This document shows positions 42,431 to 50,358 of a stretch of 55,119 nt of DNA, piece after piece. A program made the translations under genes and the position numbers. Below the pieces are notes generated by a model. That model was not told the origin of the DNA, made no database searches, and saw nothing but the letters and a program-made list of their open reading frames with translations. The DNA is from Lewinellaceae bacterium (GTDB lineage: Bacteria; Bacteroidota; Bacteroidia; Chitinophagales; Saprospiraceae), in assembly GCA_947476195.1 (NCBI GenBank), contig CANJPT010000015.1, positions 1 to 55,119 of the forward strand. Reading direction: 5' to 3'. Each line of letters starts with the position of its first letter. Position 1 is the first letter of the stretch.

Positions 42431-45297
42431 CAAAGCTTAATCTCAATCCCATCCTTCTCGCGTTTGAAACCTGTAAGCGAATAAGAAAAGCTCACCATAA
42501 AGTAGCCCGCCAGGTTACGCACGCGTTCTTCTTCCAGGTAATTGAGCTGACTACTCCTGGTAATGCCAATATTTTTATTGAGCAGATCGTATGCTGCGAG
42601 TTTGATCTGCCCCTTGTTATTTTTCAAAACATATCGGGTAACACTGGCCCGCCAAAGCGGTATGCTACTTTTTGCACCAAAGTTTTCTCGGGAATAAATA
42701 CGGAGATCAATACCCGTCCCGATGGCCCATCTTTTAGTAGGGAACACCGTGATTTCTCCAAAATACCGCTGATTTAAAAAGGACTGATTCAAGGCAGTAC
42801 TGACCGAATATCTGGTGCAGTTCTGTGAAACCTCCCCGCCAAGACTCCAGTCTATCTTTTCCTTGCGGCGGTTGTCAAAAGAAACCTCCAAAGTATTCAG
42901 CCAGCGGTTGGTGATGTTTTCCAGATCGTTGACAAACAGAATTCCCCGATTGTAGGTATCGTTCAGGCGGGTATTGAGGTTGATCTTCAAGGGCCGAAGC
43001 GGAGTGCTGTAACTGGCATTCGCATTGACGATGTAGTCGTTTTTCACATTCACCGGCTGTGTAACCCGGCGAAAAAGTGAATCTATGGTAGCAGCATTGG
43101 TGATCCGGTTGTGCGTGTAGGTGGAATTGATCGAAACGAAAAAACTGCTCATGTTAAATTGATCGAAGTCCATAAAACTCGCCGCGAGATTGTGGGCGTA
43201 TTCGGGACGTAACTCTGGATTACCGATGTACAGATCAAGTGGATTTGAGTTGTCCAGTGTGGGCTGAAGTTGCTCCAAAGAGGGCTCTCTGAAACTGGTA
43301 TTGTAATTGAGATTGAAGTGACGGGTGGTGTTCAGATCGTAGTTAAAAAACGCACTGGGCAATACCCGGGTAAACGATCGCTGAATTGGATTTTCAATTG
43401 CTGAAATATCGCCGCCCAGTTGAGATTGTTGCAGTGCCGCCCCTGCGGTAAAATTATACTTCGGCCGGTTTTGCATAAAATTCAAACCAGCCCGGTCGTA
43501 TCGATATCCCCGACGATAATCGGTACTTAGAAAGGGGTTGAATACCTCACCCGGGGTTGGCGTTGTGATACGATCGTAGAAATTTTTACCGGTGGAATTG
43601 AGGTATTGCTGATGTTCTACGCGGGTTTCCAGGTAACGACGTTTGCCAATGGGTTCTGTATAGGCCAGGGAGCCGCCATAATTAGCTGCATCGTCCAGAT
43701 ACGCCTGACGTTGATTGACCGTGGCTGTTTCCGGAGGATTTTGTTGCAAAAACTGGTTGACAGAAAGCAAACTTCCATCCCGCTGGTCGTCTCCAAGGTT
43801 ACCGCTGACATTTGCTATCAGGGCACGGCCTTTTCGGCCAAAACGCAGGCGGTAGGTAAGACTTGCATCGCCTTTTAGGGTTTGGCCATTAGCGGAATAG
43901 TCGCGGGTACCCAGGTTTTGGAGCAGGTCTGTGGTGTCAAACGTATGAGAAGCCCCTAGGCTTTGAAAAAGGCCGTCGTTGAAGCTTAATTTGGAACGAA
44001 ACGTGAGATTCTGAAAGGAATCCAGCTTTGTTTTGAGGGTAAGATTAAGGCGGTGGTTCTGATTTTGATTGAGTCGGTCCTCCGTTTCTTCTGAGTTAAA
44101 AGTGTTGTTTCCGAGCGTATTCACCCGGGTTGCCTGGCGTTCGAGGTCGTTTTCGATTCTGTTGTAAAAATAATTGGCGCTTAGGGAAGTATGTTTAGAA
44201 AGATCGGTGTTGAGGTTGGCTCCACCCGCCCAACTTTCAGTAAAACCCCGATCCAGCATCGGACCCATTGGTACGCCACCGTCTTCAATGTTGAACGACA
44301 AACGCATCTGACTTCCGCTGCTGCCGCCTCCACCGCCCATGAAATTGCCCAGCCCACCCATAAAATTGATGTAGTCCTGAAAAGAAAAACCCTGCTGGTT
44401 GTTATTGTTGGACATTCCTATAGCTGACATCTGGGTACGTCGTCCGAATCGGTTGACATTGAAATTGCCTTCGTACCGGCCTTCGGTACCGGCTCCGATA
44501 TTGGCTTTTCCGAAATAGCCATTCTTTTTGCCGTCCTTCAGTTTGAGATTGATGGTCCGTTCATCGCGACCGTCTTCAATGCCGGTGAACTCGGCAGACT
44601 CCGATTTTTTATCAAATACCTGTATCTTGTTCACAGCATCTGCCGGCAGGTTTTTGGTGGCAATTTTGGGGTCATTTCCAAAAAACTCCTTGCCTTCCAC
44701 CAGTACGTTTTGTACCGTTTTACCCTGCGCTTTAATACTGCCATCGGGCTGTACCTGTATGCCTGGGAGCTTTTTAAGCAGATCTTCTACCACGGAGCCG
44801 GGTTGGGTTTTGAACGCCGCGGCATTGTATTCCAGCGTGTCTTTGTGCATGCTTAGCGGCACCCGATCGGCGGTGATCTCTACATCTTTCAACAACATGG
44901 AAGAAGGCTCGAGCACGATCTTTCCCAGGTCAGTTTTGCCTTGACCGGAGGCTATTTTGAGGGATTGCCAATGGTTTTTATATCCGAGATAACTGACCTG
45001 CAAGATGTATTCGCCCGACTCCACGCGCTTCAGGTTAAACTGCCCGGCATCATCTGTGAGACCGAATAAAACGAATAGAGAATCCTTGGCTTCCAACAAT
45101 ACTACGCTGGCGGCAGGCAATCCAATGCCACTTGAATCAGCTATCTGACCTTCAATATTGATGCTTTGAGCAGAAATTTGTACCGCGAAAAGGCAGGAGA
45201 GTAGGAGGGAAACAGCTTTTGTAAAAGCCGGTTTACCCCCTGTAGCTTTCTTCCCCGTCAAGGATTGACAGGGAGGATTAATATATGAATATTTCAT
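42430..45297 (-). CDS. Outer-membrane beta-barrel protein of the TonB-receptor-like family
   Basis: The 955-residue protein begins with a longer leader (MKYSYINPPCQSLTGKKATG) before a signal peptide (AVSLLLSCLFAVQISAQS). Residues about 47-130 are a carboxypeptidase-regulatory-like domain (NIEGQIADSSGIGLPAASV), residues about 140-255 a plug-like region (PGSVVEDLLKKLPGIQVQPDG then QNVLVEGKEFFGND), and the remainder a large barrel (OMP_b-brl_3 type). A Gly-rich loop (GGGGGSSGSQ) occurs near residue 320. Members of this family are commonly encoded beside GLPGLI proteins, as here; transport substrate is unknown. A start at a downstream residue is possible because of the leader. Confidence 0.88.
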   Translation of the reverse strand: MKYSYINPPCQSLTGKKATGGKPAFTKAVSLLLSCLFAVQISAQSINIEGQIADSSGIGLPAASVVLLEAKDSLFVLFGLTDDAGQFNLKRVESGEYILQVSYLGYKNHWQSLKIASGQGKTDLGKIVLEPSSMLLKDVEITADRVPLSMHKDTLEYNAAAFKTQPGSVVEDLLKKLPGIQVQPDGSIKAQGKTVQNVLVEGKEFFGNDPKIATKNLPADAVNKIQVFDKKSESAEFTGIEDGRDERTINLKLKDGKKNGYFGKANIGAGTEGRYEGNFNVNRFGRRTQMSAIGMSNNNNQQGFSFQDYINFMGGLGNFMGGGGGSSGSQMRLSFNIEDGGVPMGPMLDRGFTESWAGGANLNTDLSKHTSLSANYFYNRIENDLERQATRVNTLGNNTFNSEETEDRLNQNQNHRLNLTLKTKLDSFQNLTFRSKLSFNDGLFQSLGASHTFDTTDLLQNLGTRDYSANGQTLKGDASLTYRLRFGRKGRALIANVSGNLGDDQRDGSLLSVNQFLQQNPPETATVNQRQAYLDDAANYGGSLAYTEPIGKRRYLETRVEHQQYLNSTGKNFYDRITTPTPGEVFNPFLSTDYRRGYRYDRAGLNFMQNRPKYNFTAGAALQQSQLGGDISAIENPIQRSFTRVLPSAFFNYDLNTTRHFNLNYNTSFREPSLEQLQPTLDNSNPLDLYIGNPELRPEYAHNLAASFMDFDQFNMSSFFVSINSTYTHNRITNAATIDSLFRRVTQPVNVKNDYIVNANASYSTPLRPLKINLNTRLNDTYNRGILFVNDLENITNRWLNTLEVSFDNRRKEKIDWSLGGEVSQNCTRYSVSTALNQSFLNQRYFGEITVFPTKRWAIGTGIDLRIYSRENFGAKSSIPLWRASVTRYVLKNNKGQIKLAAYDLLNKNIGITRSSQLNYLEEERVRNLAGYFMVSFSYSLTGFKREKDGIEIKL

Positions 45298-45335
45298 AGC
45301 TTAATTATTAGTCTGAATGTAATCAGGAGCGGAAT

Positions 45336-45403
45336 TGGCACCCGGATGAAACGGATTTGCACAGAATTTAAATTCTGTGCAAATCCGTTTCATCCGGGTG
45401 CCA
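45336..45403. repeat. Perfect 68-bp palindrome without a loop
   Basis: The left arm TGGCACCCGGATGAAACGGA... (45336-45369) is the exact reverse complement of 45370-45403, with the axis between 45369 and 45370 (AATTT|AAATT). It lies between the GLPGLI gene and the barrel gene on the same strand, 38 bp before the barrel start codon. Confidence 0.95.
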
Positions 45404-45438
45404 TTGTTCAGAACCTGACTTGAAATGAGGGTGGCATA

Positions 45439-46209
45439 TCAATTCCGAATGATCACCTTCATCGTACCACCGCCACCGCCAGGGGTTGCTCCCATTTCTT
45501 TCATTTTCTCATCCCGGATCTTGTTGAATTCCGCACGGGTCACAGATTTGCCTTTGGTGGGTTTTTCAATGGCCTTTTTGTCCGGCGTTTTCAACTCCAC
45601 CTTATCCGCCACTACCGTACGATCTCCATTGGCCATGCTAATTTCCAGAATGAGGCCAGGCAGATCAGCAAACTCGCCGGGGCCAATGCTAACGGGAATC
45701 TGTGCGGCAAACCAAGCCTCCACCTGGCGCGAGGTGTCTTGCAATACAGCTTTTTGGCACAAATAGCCAGCTACCTGTTTTTGCTCCGCGCTGATCTTCC
45801 ATTTCATCCTTTTGGGCTCCTCCTGGATCAGGAAAAACCGGCCAAAGAACTCCGTGCTTTCGATCCGCTTTCCTTGCTCGATGTCCTGGTATTGATGATT
45901 TTCAGGACGCATCATTTTGATGTTCATTTTGACATCGCCTTCGCCATTGTCGGCGGTGAACGATGCGTCCGTGCCCCCTGGCGACTGTTCAGGAGCATCG
46001 GTGTACAGGCATTCCTTTGAATTGAAGGTCAATGTTTTGGCGGCTTTTTGCTCCGGGGGTACCATTTTGCGGAACTCCGCTTCGTCCATGCCTTCCGGCG
46101 TTTCAATTTTGATCTTTATGGTCTCCGTGTAGGTCACCACGCCTTCAGTTGTTTGAGCAAAGCCCAGCCATGGAAGGAAAAGGATGAGTAGAATGGGTAG
46201 TTTTTTCAT
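45439..46209 (-). CDS. GLPGLI family protein
   Basis: GLPGLI proteins are Bacteroidota exported proteins of unknown role named after a conserved motif; here it reads FADLPGLILEI. The 256-residue product starts MKKLPILLILFLPWLGFAQ (signal peptide). The body is beta-rich with LTFNSKECLYTD, RKMKWKISAEQK-like strands and AGYLCQKAVLQD, then KVEL near the end. The last residues are Gly-rich (GGGGGTMKVIIRN). It is upstream of, and in the same direction as, the outer-membrane barrel gene, and probably forms an operon interrupted by the 68-bp palindrome. The kinase gene diverges from it. Confidence 0.9.
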   Translation of the reverse strand: MKKLPILLILFLPWLGFAQTTEGVVTYTETIKIKIETPEGMDEAEFRKMVPPEQKAAKTLTFNSKECLYTDAPEQSPGGTDASFTADNGEGDVKMNIKMMRPENHQYQDIEQGKRIESTEFFGRFFLIQEEPKRMKWKISAEQKQVAGYLCQKAVLQDTSRQVEAWFAAQIPVSIGPGEFADLPGLILEISMANGDRTVVADKVELKTPDKKAIEKPTKGKSVTRAEFNKIRDEKMKEMGATPGGGGGTMKVIIRN

Positions 46210-46404
46210 GATAAAAATTTTTTAATGAATGAATTTAAGGTGGCGGCCAATGTGATTTGTACTCGGGTGGAGTAAGTTTTGCTCCTTGACCAAACTAATC
46301 CCCAACACTGTCAGCTAGCACCCAATGACCATATTGAATTGGAAACAAAGGTCAGACACTCCCGGGTTAATCAACCTTGATACAACCTTAATTAAGGTTA
46401 AAGC

Positions 46405-47910
46405 ATGGTGAAGGGCTTTTACCAGCGCGTACCTTTGGGCCAGATGTTTCGACAACGCCATCATATTGCTATTTTACTACTTTCTCTGGGACTCGTTCTA
46501 TTGGGTATTTTCCTCTGGCTTTTTCTAAAAAAAACATGGGAAGATGAATCTAACAGTCTACGCCAGGAGACCAATTTGTTGTTTGTTGATGCGGTGCACA
46601 GTATTGAGCGCAAGATGTTCGAAAAGCTGATCGTAAGAAGATTAGAGAATGGTGGCGGTGATACCACGGTAAGTATTTCACTTCACCTACCGACTCCAAA
46701 ACACATCACCGATTCTGCAAAAGCCTTTGCCCTTGTACAGGAGCGTTCGATCCAGACAGGCATGGTACTCAATAGCATAGACACCAGCTATCCGAACATG
46801 AAATTTGTGCTGAACACCGATCATACCTTTGACAAGGCTGAAATGTCTGGTACGCTTTCGATGTTTATGACCGCTGATTCCATTAATCAAGTTTGTACAG
46901 ATTCGATCGATCCGCAGATATTGAAGTCTTTGGAGTTAAATTTTGGGCTGGCAATCCAGAAATCCGGATTGCCGGTGGCCTGGAAAGTGATCCGCCCAGA
47001 CAGCTTTGCCTACACTGAAGCTCATCGTGGACATTTCATGGCGGGTAAATATACGGACATGTTGAGTGGCGAACAATTGGGCGTAGAGATCCGCAATTAC
47101 CAAGCATATCTTTTTCAGAAGATCGGTCCGCAAATGCTGTTTTCCATCCTGCTCTTTGCTTGCATGGGTCTGGCATTTTTGTTTGTATATCAAAGTTTTA
47201 AAAAGCAAATGCGCCTTACGGAGATCAAAAATGATTTTATCCGGAACATGACGCATGAGTTAAAAACCCCCATTTCAACAGTGAGTGTGGCCATCGAAGC
47301 GATGCAGAATTTTGATGCGCTTGCTGACCCAATCCGCACCCGGGAGTACCTCGCCATTTCCCAACTCGAACTCAACCGACTCACGCTTTTAGTGGACAAA
47401 GTGCTCCGGATGTCGCTCTTCGAGCAAGGCGATCCGGAATTTAAAACAGAGTCCATCAACCTTCAGGCGCTGGTCCAAGAAGTATTGGCTGCCATGAAAT
47501 TGCAGTTTGAAAAATACCGGGCAGAGGTGAATTTTTCCTTTTCAGGCACGGACTTTTTATTGCGTGGTGATCGTTTACATTTGGTCAGCGTACTGTACAA
47601 CCTGTTAGAAAATGCGCTAAAATACAGCATTTTGCCGCCTAAAATAATGGTAAGCCTGTCGCATTCCGGAAGTCAGTTGACGTTGAAAGTCAGCGACAAG
47701 GGTAGAGGTATTCCAACGGAATACTTGGGCCGTATCTTTGAAAAATTCTTCCGCGTACCCACTGGCGATGTACATGATGTCAAAGGACACGGATTAGGCC
47801 TGAATTATGTGGCCGGGGTTGTTCGCCTGCATCAGGGGAGTATTGAAGTGGAGAGTAAGGAGGGCGTTGGGACGGAGTTTATCGTTAAGTTGCCGACTTC
47901 AGGGGTATAG
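46405..47910 (+). CDS. Sensor histidine kinase
   Basis: The 501-residue kinase has two transmembrane helices (about 21-41, HIAILLLSLGLVLLGIFLWLF, and about 243-263, MLFSILLFACMGLAFLFVY) with a 200-residue periplasmic sensor between. The dimerisation domain carries the phosphorylated His, H284, in FIRNMTHELKTPIS. The ATPase domain shows the N box (NLLENALKYS), G1 (DKGRGIP), F box (IFEKFFRV) and G2 (GHGLGLNYV). It is the likely partner of the regulator at 41477. ATG 46405 is the first start, but ATG 46444 (MFRQRHHIAI) lies just after a TACCTTTG box at 46430 and may be the true one, which would give 488 residues. Confidence 0.93.
   Translation: MVKGFYQRVPLGQMFRQRHHIAILLLSLGLVLLGIFLWLFLKKTWEDESNSLRQETNLLFVDAVHSIERKMFEKLIVRRLENGGGDTTVSISLHLPTPKHITDSAKAFALVQERSIQTGMVLNSIDTSYPNMKFVLNTDHTFDKAEMSGTLSMFMTADSINQVCTDSIDPQILKSLELNFGLAIQKSGLPVAWKVIRPDSFAYTEAHRGHFMAGKYTDMLSGEQLGVEIRNYQAYLFQKIGPQMLFSILLFACMGLAFLFVYQSFKKQMRLTEIKNDFIRNMTHELKTPISTVSVAIEAMQNFDALADPIRTREYLAISQLELNRLTLLVDKVLRMSLFEQGDPEFKTESINLQALVQEVLAAMKLQFEKYRAEVNFSFSGTDFLLRGDRLHLVSVLYNLLENALKYSILPPKIMVSLSHSGSQLTLKVSDKGRGIPTEYLGRIFEKFFRVPTGDVHDVKGHGLGLNYVAGVVRLHQGSIEVESKEGVGTEFIVKLPTSGV
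46430..46437 (+). promoter_or_regulatory. -7 box that may set the kinase start
   Basis: TACCTTTG matches TAnnTTTG and ends 6 nt before ATG 46444. If used, the transcript would begin at or next to that ATG. Confidence 0.35.
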
Positions 47911-47953
47911 AAATTTCGTGTGTTTTTATTTAGGAACTTGCTTTTATTTGCAA

Positions 47954-47983
47954 TTGTAAGTGAATCAAAATGTGCTACCTTAA
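47954..47983 (+). promoter_or_regulatory. Possible promoter of the isomerase-like gene
   Basis: TTG at 47954-47956 and, 19 nt later, TACCTTAA, two bases off the TAnnTTTG box; the start codon follows 14 nt downstream. Confidence 0.3.
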
Positions 47984-47997
47984 CCGTCTTTCATAAT

Positions 47998-48903
47998 ATG
48001 TCTACTCGTCGTCATGCCTTAAAAACCCTGGTTGCTGGAGCCGCAGCGCTCGCGACCTCTCCCAAATTCGCTTTCGCCGAAAACAAGGCAACCCAATTTT
48101 CAACCAACAATCCACTAATCACCAATACGCCAATCCTCAGAAAAGGAAACATCCGTCACTCCGTCTGCCGCTGGACTTATGGCGATCTATCCCTCGACGA
48201 AGTTTGTATTTTTGCCAAACAGATAGGGCTCTCCGCAATTGACCTCATCGGCCCGAAAGAATGGGACATTTTGAAAAAACATGACCTTGACTCCTCCATG
48301 TGCAATGGCGCTGAGATCGGCCTTACCAAAGGATTCAACGACCCGCAATATCATGCCCAACTGGTGCAAAACTATTTGGATGTGATCCTACAGGTGGCAA
48401 AGGCGGGATACAAAAACCTAATCTGTTTCAGTGGAAACCGTAATGGCATGGACGACGAAACGGGCCTGAAAAACTGTGTTGCCGGTTTGCAAAAGATCCT
48501 CCCGCTCGCCGAAAAAAACGGCGTGGTGATTCAGATGGAACTCTTCAACTCCAAGGTAGATCACAAGGATTATATGTGCGACAAATCCGCCTGGGGCATA
48601 GAACTCTGCAAACGCCTGGGGTCAGAAAACTTCAAGCTACTCTACGACATATACCACATGCAGATCAATGAGGGCGATGTGATCCGCACGATCCGAGGCC
48701 ATCATCAATACTTCGGCCATTACCATACAGCCGGGGTACCTGGCCGCAATGAAATTGACGAAACACAGGAGCTCTTTTACCCGGCCATCATGAGAGCCAT
48801 TGTTGAAACCGGTTATAAAGGGTATGTAGCACAGGAGTTCATTCCGACAGCAGGTGACAAACTGGGGTCTCTAAGCAAGGCGATCGATATTTGTGATGTA
48901 TAG
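47998..48903 (+). CDS. Exported TIM-barrel isomerase of the hydroxypyruvate isomerase family
   Basis: Starting at ATG 47998 the 301-residue protein begins MSTRRHALKTLVAGAAALAT, a twin-arginine (Tat) signal, so it folds in the cytoplasm and is moved to the periplasm. The mature protein is a xylose-isomerase-like TIM barrel closest to hydroxypyruvate isomerase: metal-site residues appear in VIQMELFNSK (Glu), LLYDIYHMQ (Asp), FGHYHTAGVPGRNE (His, Glu) and YVAQEFIP (Glu). Such exported copies in Bacteroidota are usually of unknown sugar specificity. An upstream in-frame start at 47920 would place 26 residues ahead of the Tat motif and is unlikely. It follows the kinase gene by 87 bp. Confidence 0.87.
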   Translation: MSTRRHALKTLVAGAAALATSPKFAFAENKATQFSTNNPLITNTPILRKGNIRHSVCRWTYGDLSLDEVCIFAKQIGLSAIDLIGPKEWDILKKHDLDSSMCNGAEIGLTKGFNDPQYHAQLVQNYLDVILQVAKAGYKNLICFSGNRNGMDDETGLKNCVAGLQKILPLAEKNGVVIQMELFNSKVDHKDYMCDKSAWGIELCKRLGSENFKLLYDIYHMQINEGDVIRTIRGHHQYFGHYHTAGVPGRNEIDETQELFYPAIMRAIVETGYKGYVAQEFIPTAGDKLGSLSKAIDICDV

Positions 48904-49009
48904 AATGGCTTCGGTTTTCTCAAAAACGGCCCGTTTTTATTTGGTCTGGTGATAGGATTTTTGCGTGACTGAAAGGCCCCTTGATTTAATTCACCATTTG
49001 AAAAAACCT

Positions 49010-49591
49010 ATGAAAAACGCTTGTTTAATTGTCTTTTCGCTACTTTTGATAATACTCACTTCGTGTAAGGAGTATAATAAATCCATTTATGAAGGTTGTT
49101 GTGGGACCGAGTCGATCACGGATTCTATTCCTATGACCGTGAAATTGTGGAATGATCAAGGTTTGTTGGTTGATTCTCATGTGGTGGCCAGCGTATCGAT
49201 TCCTAATGTATTTACCCCGGATTCAGTCTATTATGAAGACCATATTTTCTTGATGTGTGGAATCTATGTTGTAAAGGTAGTGACTGCAAAATATACCAGT
49301 GAATCGGGTGAAACCTTGTTTGAAAATGGAAATTTTCAAGTGTACGATACAGGACCAGCCTGGCATGGCCAAAAACCGAATGGGGAGTATTATTACGGTA
49401 GTTTCGACTATGAAATTACGCTGGAGTTTTGGAATGGAACACTTAAAACGTACACCGGACGTGCTTGTTCCTTTAAATGTGGTGCAGAAGGTTTTCCTAC
49501 AGAGAAGCTCCCTAATTGCTTTTTCCCAAGCCAGAACGATGGATTTGGTGGTATTGATACGAGTCGGCCTTACCCCATAGAATGTTTTTAA
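49010..49591 (+). CDS. Small lipoprotein of unknown function
   Basis: From ATG 49010 the product (193 residues) starts MKNACLIVFSLLLIILTSCK, a lipoprotein signal with Cys at 19. The mature part looks like a beta-sandwich with six further cysteines, several in pairs (YEGCCGTE, RACSFKCGAE), which may form disulfides in the periplasm. The middle has SIPNVFTPDSVYYED, similar in wording but not in context to gliding-motility C-terminal domains, so I give it no weight. Family unknown. It lies between the isomerase and methyltransferase genes on the same strand. Confidence 0.72.
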   Translation: MKNACLIVFSLLLIILTSCKEYNKSIYEGCCGTESITDSIPMTVKLWNDQGLLVDSHVVASVSIPNVFTPDSVYYEDHIFLMCGIYVVKVVTAKYTSESGETLFENGNFQVYDTGPAWHGQKPNGEYYYGSFDYEITLEFWNGTLKTYTGRACSFKCGAEGFPTEKLPNCFFPSQNDGFGGIDTSRPYPIECF

Positions 49592-49674
49592 TACGTTTAA
49601 GGTACTGGCCAAGTCCTACACTCCCCTCCTTTTTCTGTTCCTTTACACCCATTTTGGAATTAATTTCCTTGACT

Positions 49675-50358
49675 ATGCTTAAACATTTCGCCTTACAACT
49701 GCTTGATTTCTTTCGCTTTCATAAATCCTATTCTCAGGATGGGGAAGACATGGTCATGCGTGCCTTATTCGAGTATTTGCCAAAAGGTTACCGAGGTTTT
49801 TTTGTGGACGTAGGCGCACACCATCCGGTCCGGTTTTCAAACACCTTCCATTTTTACAAAAAAGGTTGGCGCGGGATCAACATTGATGCGACCCCTGGCA
49901 GCATGCGTCCATTTGGATGGGTCCGTCGCCGCGATATAAATCTTGAATTAGGCATCGGGGCAGAACGTGGAAGCCTTAGTTTTTTCTGTTTTGACGAAGC
50001 AGCACTCAACACGCTTTCCGAACAGGTTGCGCAGGAAAGAGCTGCCGGTGGACGTTACAAAATCACTAAAAAAGTGGAGGTGCCTGTGCTTCCGCTTCGT
50101 GAAGTTTTGCGGCAAAATTTGCCTGTCGGCACCCAAATTGATTTCCTCAGCGTGGATGTAGAAGGCATGGACGAAATGGTACTGCGCTCCAACGATTGGC
50201 AGGTCTTCCGCCCAACCTTTGTACTGGCAGAGGACACCCACTTTGATCCCAACGAAGGCAAAACCCAAGCCTCTGACGTATATGCCTTCCTTCGCGAGCA
50301 AGGCTACCAAATGGTTGCAAAAACACCCAGAACCCTGATCTTCAAAGATTCGCGCTAA
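49675..50358 (+). CDS. FkbM family methyltransferase
   Basis: The 227-residue protein (ATG 49675, MLKHFALQLLDFFRFHKSYS) has the Rossmann SAM-binding motif FFVDVGAHHP and the FkbM pattern QDGEDMVMRALFEYLP, INIDATPGS and the catalytic-region acidic strand DFLSVDVEGMDEMVL. FkbM enzymes O-methylate sugars or secondary metabolites; here a glycan target is likely, given glycosyltransferases in the window. A longer frame from 49582 is not supported. It converges with the type B T9SS gene, and their stop codons overlap by 4 bp (50355-50358), leaving no room for a separate terminator. Confidence 0.9.
   Translation: MLKHFALQLLDFFRFHKSYSQDGEDMVMRALFEYLPKGYRGFFVDVGAHHPVRFSNTFHFYKKGWRGINIDATPGSMRPFGWVRRRDINLELGIGAERGSLSFFCFDEAALNTLSEQVAQERAAGGRYKITKKVEVPVLPLREVLRQNLPVGTQIDFLSVDVEGMDEMVLRSNDWQVFRPTFVLAEDTHFDPNEGKTQASDVYAFLREQGYQMVAKTPRTLIFKDSR

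Noticed and set aside
49010-49591. Reading the 193-residue lipoprotein as a gliding-motility C-terminal domain because of PNVFTPDSV
   Set aside because: The motif is in the middle, without the DRWG and Y-x-Y parts of that domain.
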